Below, piece after piece: positions 52,752-62,356 of a stretch of 64,000 nucleotides of DNA. The notes beneath the pieces were generated by a model that did not search any database, was not told where the DNA came from, and was given only the letters and a program-made list of their open reading frames with translations. The DNA is from DASQMT01 sp963827335 (GTDB lineage Bacteria > Actinomycetota > Thermoleophilia > Solirubrobacterales > Solirubrobacteraceae), in assembly GCA_963827335.1 (NCBI GenBank), contig CAWHAP010000015.1, positions 620,001 to 684,000 on the forward strand, read 5' to 3'. Position 1 is the first letter of the stretch, and each line of letters begins with the position of its first letter. Position numbers and translations under genes: made by a program.

Positions 52752-53453
52752 GTGAGTGAGCAGCGCACGCAGCACGGCCTGTCCGTCAAGACGCTCCTGA
52801 TCGCCGGCTCCGCGAGCGCCGTCGCGGCGATCGTGATCCCGATGCTGTGGCGGCCGGGCACGGTGTTCGCCGCCGCGATGACGCCGGTCATCGTCGCCGT
52901 GGTCACCGAGGTCCTCAAGCGCCCCGTCGACACGGTGAGCGCGGTCGCGACGCGCCCCGTACGCCGCACCACCGACGTGCTGGACCGCGACGACGACCCG
53001 TTCGACCCGCTCGCGCCGCCGTCGGCCGAGGAGCTCGAGGCGCTGCCGCAGGCGACGCGGACGACCTCCGCGCTGCACCGCCGCAAGCCGCTGACCGGGC
53101 GCCAGTGGAAGCTCGCCTTGGCCACGGGCCTGACGGCCTTCGCCGCCGTCGCGGTCCTGTTCACGGTGACCGAGCTGGTCGCGGGCGGCTCGGTCAGCAC
53201 GCCGAGCCGCACGACGTTCTTCAGCGGCGGCTCGTCCAAGCACAAGGGCGACGCCACGCCCACGCCCGAGGCGACGCCGTCCGCCACGCCCGACAAGAGC
53301 GAGCGCGAGGAGGACCCCGAGGCGACGCCGACGCCGACACCGACGCCGTCGGCCACCGAGACGCCCGCGCCCGCGGCGACCGCCACCCCCGCGCCGACGG
53401 TCCAGTCGGCGCCCCAGGCGACGCCGCCGCCGGACGCCACGCCGGTTCCCTGA
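52752..53453 (+). CDS. two-helix membrane protein with Thr/Pro-rich tail
   Basis: 233 residues. Helices at about 11-49 (a hairpin, LLIAGSASAVAAIVIPML and TVFAAAMTPVIVAVVTEVL) and 117-140 (LALATGLTAFAAVAVLFTVT). The last 80 residues are a low-complexity extracytoplasmic tail of repeated ATPTP units, the type spanning cell walls. The GTG follows TAGCGT by 8 bases. Function unknown. Confidence 0.75.
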   Translation: MSEQRTQHGLSVKTLLIAGSASAVAAIVIPMLWRPGTVFAAAMTPVIVAVVTEVLKRPVDTVSAVATRPVRRTTDVLDRDDDPFDPLAPPSAEELEALPQATRTTSALHRRKPLTGRQWKLALATGLTAFAAVAVLFTVTELVAGGSVSTPSRTTFFSGGSSKHKGDATPTPEATPSATPDKSEREEDPEATPTPTPTPSATETPAPAATATPAPTVQSAPQATPPPDATPVP

Positions 53454-53466
53454 CACCATCCACCAC

Positions 53467-54840
53467 GTGGCCAAGGACCGCATCCCGACGTCGCGCATCG
53501 CCCGCACGGCCCGCATCGCCCGCCTGGCCGCCGGCCAGGGGACGCGCCAGCTGGGCACGCAGGCCGCGAACCTGACGCGCGACGAGCCGCGCCGCCAGGC
53601 CGCGCTGGAGCGCCGGCACATCGAGGCGGCCGAGCAGATCGTCACCGCGCTGGGGACGATGAAGGGCGCCGCGATGAAGCTCGGCCAGGTGCTCTCGTTC
53701 CTCGACGTCGGCCTGGTCCCCGAGGAGTACCGCGAGGAGTTCCAGCGCAAGCTCGGCGAGCTGCGCGACGCGGCGCCGAAGGTGCGCTTCGCCGACATGC
53801 GCAAGGTGATCGAATCCGAGCTCGAGGGCCCGCTCTCCGAGCTGTTCGCCGCGTTCGAGGAGGAGCCGGTCGCCGCCGCCTCGATCGGCCAGGTCTACCG
53901 CGCGCGCCTGCACGACGGCCGCGAGGTCGCCGTCAAGGTGCAGTACCCGGGCGTCGCGCAGGCCGTGCGGGCCGACATGCAGAACCTGGGCATGATCCTG
54001 CGCCTGATGAAGCAGGTCGCGCCGGGCCTGGACGTCAAGGCGACGGCCGAGGAGCTGCGCAGCCGCATCGGGGAGGAGCTCGACTACGAGCTCGAGGCGC
54101 AGCACCAGCGCTCGCTTGCCCGCATCTTCCGCGGCCATCCGTTCATCGTCGTGCCCGACGTGATGACGCAGCTCTCGCGCGAGCGCGTGATCGTCACCGA
54201 GTTCGTCCGCGGGGCGGGGTTCGACGCGATCAAGGCGATGGACCAGGTCACGCGCGACCGGGTCGGCGAGATCGTCTTCCGCTTCTTCTTCGGCTGCATG
54301 TACCGCCACCACCAGTTCTCCGGCGACCCGCACCCGGGCAACTTCATGCTCATGGAGGACGGGCGCGTGGCGTTCCTCGACTTCGGCCTGTTCAAGGTGA
54401 TGCCGAAGGAGCTGATCGAGCTCGAGCTGGCCTGCCAGCGTGCGGGGCACGAGGGCGACGGCGAGCGGCTCCACGAGATCTGGGCCGAGACCGGGTTCCT
54501 GGCGCACCCCGAGCGCTTCCGCCCCGACAAGCTGCTGGCGCAGTTCCGCGACGCGACGTGGTGGTACGTGCTCGACGAGGAGATCGCGCTCGAGCCCGAG
54601 ATCGCCACGCAGGTGCTGATCGACATGTCCGACCCGCGCTCCCAGCACTTCGGCCAGATGCGCCACGAGACGCTCCCCGCCGACCATCTCTTCGGGCGGC
54701 GGGTCGAGATGCTCACGCTGGCGGTGCTGTCGCAGCTGCGGACCGTCGCCAACTTCCACCGCATCGCGCGCGAGTGGATGTACGGCGACGACCCGGTGAC
54801 GGAGCTCGGGCGGCAGGAGGCCGCCTTCTACGGGACCTGA
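53467..54840 (+). CDS. AarF/ABC1/UbiB-family atypical kinase
   Basis: 457 residues. Hallmarks: KLGQ in GAAMKLGQVLS, the alanine-rich loop AAASIGQVYRA replacing the glycine loop, VAVKVQYPG with the lysine, EELDYELEAQ, FSGDPHPGNFML and LDFGLFKV. Such ATPases support quinone or lipid metabolism. No C-terminal membrane helices are clear. The GTG at 53467 follows CACCAT by 7 bases. Confidence 0.9.
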   Translation: MAKDRIPTSRIARTARIARLAAGQGTRQLGTQAANLTRDEPRRQAALERRHIEAAEQIVTALGTMKGAAMKLGQVLSFLDVGLVPEEYREEFQRKLGELRDAAPKVRFADMRKVIESELEGPLSELFAAFEEEPVAAASIGQVYRARLHDGREVAVKVQYPGVAQAVRADMQNLGMILRLMKQVAPGLDVKATAEELRSRIGEELDYELEAQHQRSLARIFRGHPFIVVPDVMTQLSRERVIVTEFVRGAGFDAIKAMDQVTRDRVGEIVFRFFFGCMYRHHQFSGDPHPGNFMLMEDGRVAFLDFGLFKVMPKELIELELACQRAGHEGDGERLHEIWAETGFLAHPERFRPDKLLAQFRDATWWYVLDEEIALEPEIATQVLIDMSDPRSQHFGQMRHETLPADHLFGRRVEMLTLAVLSQLRTVANFHRIAREWMYGDDPVTELGRQEAAFYGT

Positions 54841-54871
54841 GAGGACCGCGTGGCTGCGGCTGGCGGCGCTC

Positions 54872-55513
54872 GTGGCGGGCGTGGCGGCCGCGTTCCTGCT
54901 CGTCGCGGGGGCCGGCGACCTCTCGGCGGCGCGCGTGCGCGGCTGGGTCGACGACGCCGGCGTGTGGGCGCCGCTCGCGTTCGTCGTCGTCTCGGCGTCG
55001 CTGACCGTGGCGTTCTTCCCCGGCCCGCTGCTGGCGGGGGCGAGCGGCCTGCTGTTCGGGACGGCCGCGGGCTTCCCCCTCAGCCTGTCCGCGGCCGTGC
55101 TCGGCGCGAGCGCGGCGTTCCTGATCGCGCGCGGCGTGGGGCGCGCGCCGGCCGAGCGGCTCGCAGGGCGCCGGGTCGGGGCGGTGCGCGCGCTCGTCGG
55201 CCGGCGCGGGTTCCTGTCGGTGCTCTATGCGCGCATCCTGCCCGGCGTGCCCTTCAACCTCGTCAACTACGCCGCGGGGCTGACGGACATCCGCCTGCGC
55301 GTGTTCGCGGGCGCGACGGCGCTGGGCGCCGCGCCGCGCGCGTTCGCCTACACGGCGCTCGGCGGGTCGCTGGACGACCTCGGGTCGCCCGCGGCGATCG
55401 CGGCGATCGTCGTGCTGGTCGTGATGGCCGTGGGTGGCCTGGTCGCGCTCAGACGGTCTGGATCTGCAGGAGGCTCGTCGTCCCCGGCTTCCCCGACGGC
55501 AGCCCCGCGGTGA
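54872..55513 (+). CDS. TVP38/TMEM64 (SNARE-associated, DedA-like) membrane protein
   Basis: 213-residue membrane protein. FFPGPLLAGASGLLFGTAAG, the helix ASAAFLIARGVGR and RILPGVPFNLVNYAAGLTDI are family landmarks with the two re-entrant loops of DedA/VTT proteins, which act in lipid scrambling or transport. The GTG at 54872 is in the middle of a hydrophobic run (WLRLAALVAGVAAAFLL), so the true start may lie earlier, possibly at a non-standard codon near 54845. The 3-prime end overlaps pyk by 65 bases. Confidence 0.83.
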   Translation: MAGVAAAFLLVAGAGDLSAARVRGWVDDAGVWAPLAFVVVSASLTVAFFPGPLLAGASGLLFGTAAGFPLSLSAAVLGASAAFLIARGVGRAPAERLAGRRVGAVRALVGRRGFLSVLYARILPGVPFNLVNYAAGLTDIRLRVFAGATALGAAPRAFAYTALGGSLDDLGSPAAIAAIVVLVVMAVGGLVALRRSGSAGGSSSPASPTAAPR

Positions 55514-56858
55514 TGCCGACGCGCTCGCCGGACTTGACCCATCCGAGCTCGACGACGCGCGCGGCGCTCGCCGCGATCAGCTCCTCCGTGACCTCCATGC
55601 GCGGGATCGACGCCGCCTGCACCCCCCACATGAGCCCGCAGCGGCGCACGGTCTCGCGGCCGGGGGAGAGCGCGTAGATCGGCACCGTCGGGCGGTGGGC
55701 GGAGATCAGCCGCGCCGACCGGCCCGACAGCGTCGGGCAGACGAGCGCGGCCAGCCCGAGCTCGTGCGCCGCGCGGCAGGCGGTGTAGGCGAGCGTGTAG
55801 GCGGGGTCGCGCCGGTCGCGTCGCACGCGCCGCTCGTTCCACTCGCGGTAGGGCGCCGTCTGCTCCGTGCGCGTGGCGATCGAGGCCAGCATCGCCACCG
55901 CGCCGACCGGGTACTGCCCGACGGCGCTCTCCTGGGAGAGCATCACCGCGTCGGTGCCGTCGAGGATCGCGTTGGCGACGTCGGTCACCTCGGCGCGGGT
56001 CGGCCGCGAGGAGGCGACCATCGAGTCGAGCATCTGCGTCGCCGTGATCACCGGGCGCGCGAGGGCGCCGGCGAGCGCGATGATCTGCTTCTGCACGATC
56101 GGCACCTCCTCGATCTGCAGCTCGATGCCGAGGTCGCCGCGGGCGACCATGACGCAGTCGGCGGCGCGGACGATCTCCTCGGCGCGCTGGACGGCCTGCG
56201 GCTTCTCGATCTTCGCGATCAGCGGCAGGCGGGTGTGCTTGCGGACGAACTCGATGTCGGCGGCGCGGCGCACGAACGAGAGGGCGACGAGGTCGACGCC
56301 GATCTTCTCGCCGGTGGCGAGGTGCTTGAGGTCCTCCTCGGGCACGGACGGCAGCGCCGCCGTCTCGCCCGGGATGTTCAGGCCCTGGCGGGAGGCGACC
56401 GAGCCGCCGATCTGGACGATCGCGTCGATCTCGCCCTCCGCGGGGCGGGTGGCCTCGATCTGCAGCCGCACCGCGCCGTCGGCCAGGTACATGATCTCGC
56501 CGGCCTCCACCGTGTCGGCCAGGCCGGCCCACGTGATGTACATCCGGCGCGCGTCGCCCTCGCTGTCGTGCTCGCCGCAGACGAACGTGACCGTGTCGCC
56601 CGGCTTGAGCTCGGCGATCCCGCCGCCGAGCTTGCCGATCCGCAGCTTCGGGCCGGGCAGGTCCTGGAGGATCGCGACGGACCGCCCGGCCCGGTTGGCG
56701 GCGTCGCGCACCCGCTGCGCGATCTCCGCGTGCTCCTCGGCGGTGCCGTGCGAGAAGTTGAGCCGCGCGACGTCCATGCCCGCGTCGATCATCTGGACGA
56801 GGACCTCCGGGTCGCGGGAGGCGGGGCCGATGGTGGCGACGATCTTGGTGCGGCGCAT
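55449..56858 (-). CDS. pyk: pyruvate kinase
   Basis: 469-residue glycolytic enzyme making pyruvate and ATP. MRRTKIVATIGPAS, ARLNFSHGT, LPLIAKIEKPQAV with catalytic Lys, VMVARGDLGIEL and PVITATQMLDSM are intact; the B domain lies near 70-165 and the C-terminal allosteric domain near 345-465. A TATAGT hexamer, the best -10 in the window, lies 10 bases before the ATG. Convergent overlap with the TVP38 gene. Confidence 0.96.
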   Translation of the reverse strand: MRRTKIVATIGPASRDPEVLVQMIDAGMDVARLNFSHGTAEEHAEIAQRVRDAANRAGRSVAILQDLPGPKLRIGKLGGGIAELKPGDTVTFVCGEHDSEGDARRMYITWAGLADTVEAGEIMYLADGAVRLQIEATRPAEGEIDAIVQIGGSVASRQGLNIPGETAALPSVPEEDLKHLATGEKIGVDLVALSFVRRAADIEFVRKHTRLPLIAKIEKPQAVQRAEEIVRAADCVMVARGDLGIELQIEEVPIVQKQIIALAGALARPVITATQMLDSMVASSRPTRAEVTDVANAILDGTDAVMLSQESAVGQYPVGAVAMLASIATRTEQTAPYREWNERRVRRDRRDPAYTLAYTACRAAHELGLAALVCPTLSGRSARLISAHRPTVPIYALSPGRETVRRCGLMWGVQAASIPRMEVTEELIAASAARVVELGWVKSGERVGITAGLPSGKPGTTSLLQIQTV

Positions 56859-56900
56859 GGCGCGGCGCACTATAAGCGCGGCCGCTTCCAGGTAGGTGGC

Positions 56901-56937
56901 TGGCGAGTTGACCGCATATACGACGGTCAACTCGCCA
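56901..56937. repeat. P-family palindrome at 3-prime end of DUF559 gene
   Basis: Arms TGGCGAGTTGACCG and CGGTCAACTCGCCA are perfect over 14 bases (16 with the outer GC pairs) around CATATACGA. The stop codon of the DUF559 gene (TGA at 56929-56927) lies inside it. Confidence 0.85.
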
Positions 56938-57835
56938 GCGACATCGAGAGGGCTCGGACGACTTCGTGCGGACGATCGAGGACCTGCGTGCGGGTGAAGC
57001 GGTGCGTGGTCCAGCCGGCGGCGGCGAGCAGCGCGTCGCGCTCACGGTCGCGCTCGAAGGCGCGGCGCGTGCGATGAAAGGCGAAGCCGTCCACCTCGAC
57101 GACGAGCCCGTGCTGCGGCCAATGGAAGTCGACCTCGATGTCGAGGACGGTGCCGTTCACGTGCGGCTGAGGCAGATGAGCGACGCGGCAGAGGTCGAGG
57201 AAGGCATCCTCGAGTGCGCTGCGCGTGACGTTCACGCCAGCATCCCCGGCTCCTAGCAGCTCGGCGAGAAGCGGCGCTCCGGGGCGCGCTCGGTGGCGCG
57301 CTGCGACCTGGCGGAGGTCATCGAGGTCAAAGATCCGCAACAGTTCCGCCTGGTCGAGTGCGCGCTCCACGACGCGCCGCGGATGGGTCGCAGCGAGGTC
57401 GAGCAGGGTCCGGGCCGTTGTCGTCACGGGTATGCCGGCAAGGGTCGTCGTCTCGGACGCCACCAGTGCCGCTTGACGATGGAGGCGGACGTTCGGGCGA
57501 CGACGACCGACGTCCCGCGGAACAGTCACGTCGATGCGCCCGCTCCCTGACGTCCCGAGGAGCCCCCAGAGCGACGCGGCGCTCGCGTGACTCAGATACG
57601 CCTCGCCGGGGCCGAGCGCCAGGACCGCCGCCATCCAGATGCCTTCGCGACGCAACGCGGCGTGGCCGACGGCGTAGACGCCACGGTGCAGCGGCCGCAG
57701 GCGCCGCCGTCGCAGGCGCAGATCGATCGCGTCGCCGGACGCGCCACGCATCGTCAGCTGCTGTCGCGCGACGACACCGTGTTGACGATCGGCGAACGCG
57801 GCGATGAGGAGGTCGACGTCGAGTTGACCGCACAT
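56927..57835 (-). CDS. AbiEi-like N-terminal domain plus DUF559 nuclease-fold protein
   Basis: 302 residues. N-terminal part (about 5-60, RQHGVVARQQLTMRGASGDA, RRLRPLHRGVYAVGH) is the winged-helix module of AbiEi-type antitoxins. C-terminal DUF559 (about 205-300) has a Vsr/PD-(D/E)xK-like core: ALEDAFLDLC, then DIEVDFHWPQHGLVVEVDGF and HRTRRAFERDRERDALL. No toxin gene is adjacent, so a classic type IV toxin-antitoxin pair is not present. Start (ATG 57835) and stop both fall within P palindromes flanking the gene. Actual activity unknown; nuclease function is inferred from the fold. Confidence 0.82.
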   Translation of the reverse strand: MCGQLDVDLLIAAFADRQHGVVARQQLTMRGASGDAIDLRLRRRRLRPLHRGVYAVGHAALRREGIWMAAVLALGPGEAYLSHASAASLWGLLGTSGSGRIDVTVPRDVGRRRPNVRLHRQAALVASETTTLAGIPVTTTARTLLDLAATHPRRVVERALDQAELLRIFDLDDLRQVAARHRARPGAPLLAELLGAGDAGVNVTRSALEDAFLDLCRVAHLPQPHVNGTVLDIEVDFHWPQHGLVVEVDGFAFHRTRRAFERDRERDALLAAAGWTTHRFTRTQVLDRPHEVVRALSMSLAS

Positions 57836-57853
57836 ATCGCGGTCAAGTCGCCG
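57817..57853. repeat. P-family palindrome at 5-prime end of DUF559 gene
   Basis: Arms CGTCGAGTTGACCGC and GCGGTCAAGTCGCCG (13 of 15 paired) around ACATATC. The ATG of the DUF559 gene lies in the loop on the minus strand. A smaller related hairpin GGCGACCGCATATTCGCC follows at 57852-57869. Confidence 0.8.
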
Positions 57854-57894
57854 GCGACCGCATATTCGCCCCCGCGGCGCGTAGGCTCCCCGGC

Positions 57895-59400
57895 GTGGAG
57901 CGCCGGATCGCCGTCATCGATCTCGGATCGAACTCGTTCCGGCTCGTCGTCTTCACGCACGCCGGCGAGTGGTGGAAGCGGACGGACGAGATCTACGAGC
58001 CCGTCCGCGTGGGCGAGCAGCAGGAGGAGGGCGGCCCGCTCCGGCCCGAGCCGATGGAGCGCGCGCTCGAGGCGATCGAGCTGTTCGCGCAGTTCTGCCG
58101 GGCGAGCGGGATCGAGCGGATCCGGCCGCTCGCCACGTCGGCGATCCGGGAGGCGTCGAACCGCGCGGAGTTCCTCGCGGCGGCGAAGGAGCGCTCCGGC
58201 CTCGACGTCGAGGTGCTCTCGCGCGCGGAGGAGGCGCACTACGGCTACCTCGCCGCGGTGAACTCGACCACGCTGACCGACGGGATCGCGCTCGACATCG
58301 GGGGCGGCTCGATGCAGCTCACCCAGGTGGCCGCCAGGCGCGCGCGCTCGGCGCAGTCCTGGCGGCTCGGCGCCGTCGTGACCACCGAGCGCTTCCTCCC
58401 GACCGAGCGCGTCAAGCCGAAGCAGATCAAGGCGCTGCGCGAGCACGTGCGCGACGAGCTGCGCTCGGCGCCGTGGCTGCCCGGCGCGCCCGGCCGGCTC
58501 GCGGGCATCGGCGGCACCGTGCGCAACCTGGCCGGCATCACGATGACCGCCGAGGGCCTGCCGACGTTCGGGGTCCAGGGCTTCGAGCTGCGCCGCAAGG
58601 CCCTCGACGACCTCATCGACAAGCTCGCCGACCTGACCCCCGCCGAGCGGCGGCGGGTGCCGGGCCTCAAGCCCGAGCGCGCCGACCTGATCCTCGCCGG
58701 CGCGGTCGTCGTGCAGACGGTGATGGAGGTCTGCGGCTTCGAGGCGATGGAGGTGACGGAGGCCGGCCTGCGCGAGGGCGTGTTCTTCGAGGAGCTGCTG
58801 GAGGGCACCGACCCGCCGCTCGTCCCCGACGTGCGCGAGGCGTCGGTGCGCAACCTCGCCGCCCAGTACCACCCCGAGACCGCGCACACCGAGCATGTCG
58901 CCAAGCTCGCGCTGGAGATGTGGGACGGGCTCTCGGACGCCGGGCTGCACCCGGGCCGCGCCGACGAGCGCGAGCTCCTGTGGGCCGCCGCGATCCTCCA
59001 CGACGTAGGGACGGCGGTCGACTACGACGACCACCACAAGCACTCGCGCTACCTGATCCTCAACGCGGGGCTGCCCGGCTTCTCACCGCGTGAGACGGCG
59101 ATCATCGGGCAGGTGGCGCGCTACCACCGCAAGGGCCAGCCGGGGCTGCGCGAGTTCGCCCCGCTCGGGCGCACGGGGGACGATGAGCTGCTCGCCCGCT
59201 GCGCCGCGCTCCTGCGCGTCGCCGAGCAGCTCGAGCGGGCGCGCGACCAGTCGGTCAGCCGGACCAGCATCGCGGTGCACGACGGCACGGTCGAGCTGAC
59301 GCTCAAGAGCGCGGGCGACGTCGACCTGAGCCGCTGGGGCGCCCAGCGCCAGGCCGATGTCTTCCGCAAGGCGTTCGACCGGGAGCTGAGCGTCCGCTAG
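57895..59400 (+). CDS. ppx: Ppx/GppA exopolyphosphatase-pppGpp phosphohydrolase
   Basis: 501 residues. Actin-like ATPase fold: IAVIDLGSNSFRLVVF, ATSAIREASNRAEFL, ALDIGGGSMQLTQV and LAGIGGTVRNLAGI for the phosphate loops. The C-terminal HD-type helical domain (about 325-440) has HTEHVAKLALEMWDGL and AAILHDVGTAVDYDDHHKHS. It degrades polyphosphate and/or pppGpp. The GTG lies 7 bases after TAGGCT, between the DUF559 cassette and the acylase gene. Confidence 0.93.
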   Translation: MERRIAVIDLGSNSFRLVVFTHAGEWWKRTDEIYEPVRVGEQQEEGGPLRPEPMERALEAIELFAQFCRASGIERIRPLATSAIREASNRAEFLAAAKERSGLDVEVLSRAEEAHYGYLAAVNSTTLTDGIALDIGGGSMQLTQVAARRARSAQSWRLGAVVTTERFLPTERVKPKQIKALREHVRDELRSAPWLPGAPGRLAGIGGTVRNLAGITMTAEGLPTFGVQGFELRRKALDDLIDKLADLTPAERRRVPGLKPERADLILAGAVVVQTVMEVCGFEAMEVTEAGLREGVFFEELLEGTDPPLVPDVREASVRNLAAQYHPETAHTEHVAKLALEMWDGLSDAGLHPGRADERELLWAAAILHDVGTAVDYDDHHKHSRYLILNAGLPGFSPRETAIIGQVARYHRKGQPGLREFAPLGRTGDDELLARCAALLRVAEQLERARDQSVSRTSIAVHDGTVELTLKSAGDVDLSRWGAQRQADVFRKAFDRELSVR

Positions 59401-59405
59401 CGCGC

Positions 59406-61887
59406 CTAGGGCGCGAACTGCATCACCTGGTGGATGCCGCTCGGGCGGTTCGTGTACTGCATGTCGACGAGCGGGAGCGGGGCGAAGGAGATCTTCACCG
59501 TCGGCCGCTTCCACCGGGTCGGGTCGGTCGTGCCCTGGCGCCCGGCCTCGGCGGCGGCCGCCTTGTCGATCGCCGCCCACAGCGCGCCGGCGCAGCGCGC
59601 CGCGTCGCCGTTGCCGCAGTAGCGCAGGTGCATCGGCCCCCGCACCGCACCGCCGGCGAGCCGGCGCAGGTCCTTGCTCATGTACTGGTGCCAGCCGCCG
59701 TACATGCCGCCCGGCGGGCGCTGGAACCGTGCCTGGCGCGTCTCGAGCGCCTTGCACAGCGACGCCCCGAGGCGGCCGCAGAGCGCGGCGCCGGCCAGCT
59801 CGTCCCAGATCGCGGCCATCGACGCCTGGCCCGGCGCGTCGATCGTGCCGTCGACGTCGGCGTCGACCCAGCTCGCGCCGCTCGCGCTCCACTGCGTGAC
59901 CTGGTCCACGACGGCGCGGGCGAGCGGGCTCGGCGCCTGGCCGCGGGCGAGGATGTCCGTGACCGACTTCCACATCAGCCCGCGCGGGTCGGCCGTGGCG
60001 CCCGCGTTGGCCGCGCCGAGCACGGTGGCCGGCGTGTGCTTGTCCGTGCGGGCCAGCTCCGCCAGGAGCCAGTCGACGCGCTGCGTGCCGCCCTCGTCCC
60101 ACCGGTCGTCGCCGGCCGGGACGTCCTTCGCCGGCTTGTTGTTCCAGTTGACGAGCAGCCCGCTCGGCGGGTCGACGTCCTGCGGGTGCTTGCCCGGGGC
60201 GAGGAAGCCGCGCCACTCGAAGCGGCCGCGGCCGTCGACCGGCAGGTCGCCGTTGACGCCCCTCGCCCGCAGGGGCAGCCGTCCGGTGGTGACGAACGCG
60301 ATGTCCCTCGCGTCCGCGTAGAACGAGTTGAACGTCTGGGGCGTCGCCGCGGCGGCGCCGATGAAGTCGCTCGCGCTCTTCACGCGGCCGTACGTCAGCC
60401 GCTGGAAGAAGATCTGGTCGGTCGTCTCGCGGCCGGCGCTGGACCGGTGGCGCGACAGCGCGACCACGCGCCGCGTGCCGGCCACGCGGGCGTAGCCCAC
60501 GACCGGGCCGTGCACCGTGCGCCGGAAGCGCACCTTGACGGAGTCGCCCCCCTTGCTGATCGTGCCCGCCTTCACGAGCTGCATCCGGCGGCACCTGCCC
60601 TTGTAGCGGTACTTCGTGCGCGACCGCGCCGCAGAGCCGCTCGGCGTACGTGTCGACGATGTCGCCGCCGGCCGAGGTCAGCGTCCAGGCGAACTGCTCC
60701 CCGCGGCCGATCAGCATGTAGCCCGGGAAGGGGGCGGAGGTGGCGCCGCGGGCGCGGATGGTCGGGCCGTAGAGGCCCATCTCCATCGTCAGGCCGGGGT
60801 AGTTGTAACCGATCTGGGGGCCGCCGACCATGATCGGCGTGCCGGTCGCGGAGCGCTCGTCGTCGACGAGCAGGACGTTCGACGCCTTCGCGCGCTGCGG
60901 CGCGGCCAGGGCGCTGTCCGTGCCGCCCGGCAGCTCCACGCCGGCCGACCTGAAGGTCCCCTTCTCGAGCCGCACGAGGCCCCTCGGCCTCGCCGCGCTC
61001 ACGTCCGTCTGGTGCGGCGCGGCCTTCGCGGTCGTGGTCGAGGTCTCGGGGTCGTTGCGCTGGCGGAGGTCCTCGTAGGCCTGCGTGCCGCGCCGCTTGC
61101 CCAGCCGGTCGCGCGCGGCGTCCAGGAACAGCGCGTTCTGGACCTCGGTGCCGCCGCCCTCGCCGAGGAACTGGGCCTTGATCGCGTTGAGCGCGTAGAT
61201 GTCGGCGCGCTCGAACGGCTCGGCGTCGGGCCGGTTCTGCGCGTACCACAGGTTGATGCCCTGCAGGTAGGTGTCGATGTCGCGCAGCACCCGGCGCCCG
61301 TCGGGGCCGGCGGCCAGGAGCGCCCGGTTCTGCTGCCGGGTCACCTGGCGGCGGATCGCGGCCGTCGGCTGGTAGTCGAAGAGCCCGAGGACGAGCGTGA
61401 TGGCCGCTGCGCCCGGCACGTCGATGGCGCCCGCGATGCCGTTGTTGCGCGCCTGGTCGAGCAGCAGGCTGCGGTCGGCCGCGGTCGCATAGCCGGCGCC
61501 GAAGATCACGCCGTCGTCGGCGGCGGAGTAGATGTGCGGCACGCCGTAGGCGTCGCGCCGGATGCGCGCGCTCAGCGCGCCCGAGGTGACGGTCTCGTCG
61601 GTGATCAGCGAGGGGTCGTCGGGGGGCAGCAGCCTGGCCGACTTGAAGTAGCCCGTCCCGTCCGCGCTGGGCTGCAGCACCGCGTCGGTGACGTTGCGCC
61701 CGAGCGGCGTGAGCCGGTCGTACATCAGCGCCTGCGCGGTCGCCGGCAGCATCCCGGGCGCGCCGGCCCAGGCCACGCCGGCCTGCTGCTGACCATGCGG
61801 GATGACGTTGAGCTCGGTCGCGGCGCCGGCGGACGCCGGCACGACGGCGAGCAGGGCGATCGCGACCACGACGGCACGACGGACCAT
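59406..61887 (-). pseudogene. penicillin acylase-family Ntn hydrolase with a one-base frameshift
   Basis: Secreted Ntn-hydrolase: signal peptide AVVVAIALLAVVPASAGA, alpha-subunit region with RDAYGVPHIYSAADDGVIFG, and autoprocessing site KASNVLLVDD with nucleophile Ser336. At about 60621-60632 the frame changes after DTYAERLCG; homology resumes in another frame as RTKYRYKGRCRRMQLVKAGT and continues to the end at 59406 (PSGIHQVMQFAP). The total length, 2482 bases, is one more than a multiple of three. A strong Shine-Dalgarno (GAGGAGGAGG) precedes the ATG. Either a sequencing error or a real inactivation; the intact protein would have about 826 residues. Confidence 0.85.
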
Positions 61888-61936
61888 GCGCTTCCTCCTC
61901 CTCGGACGCGCGGAACCTACCAGCCCTGACGGAACG

Positions 61937-62257
61937 TCAGTTGTACGAAGGTCCTGCGGGCTGGAGCTCGCGCTCGGCCGCGACCGCCTCGACGGTCTCG
62001 ACCTCCTCCTCCTCGGAGCGCCCGCCGCCCTCGCCCTCGGCGTCGCACGTCACGCGCATCATCCCGGTCGCCACCGTCTCGTCGCCGACGACCGCGAGGC
62101 CGCAGATGACGTCGCCGGCCTCCCAGCCGATTCGCTCGATGTCGAACCAGTTCATGTGGACCTCGGTGGCGGTCCCGCCCCAGGGACAGCTCTTGTCGTG
62201 CGCCTCCTTGGCGCGGCAGACCGCCTGCATGTTCTTCGCCGACGCGTCGATGCTCAC
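61937..62257 (-). CDS. hypothetical protein, 106 residues
   Basis: SIDASAKNMQAVCRAKEAHD then KSCPWGGTATEVHMNWFDIE, VICGLAVVGDETVATGMMRV and a Glu-rich tail. Four Cys are scattered. The GTG at 62257 follows a minus-strand TAGCCT by 7 bases. No signal peptide or known family. The non-repetitive composition argues that it is real. Confidence 0.68.
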   Translation of the reverse strand: MSIDASAKNMQAVCRAKEAHDKSCPWGGTATEVHMNWFDIERIGWEAGDVICGLAVVGDETVATGMMRVTCDAEGEGGGRSEEEEVETVEAVAAERELQPAGPSYN

Positions 62258-62356
62258 CCGGCCAAGGCTACCCGGTGAACCGTTTCGGGCCCTTCCCGCG
62301 AAGTGCCGTGTACCACCGGCGGGCACCGGGCCCGCCTGCATCGAGAGGAGCCAGAC

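Noticed and set aside
56927..57835. Complete type IV toxin-antitoxin system
   Set aside because: Only the AbiEi-like winged-helix part is present, fused to DUF559; no AbiEii-type nucleotidyltransferase toxin lies nearby.
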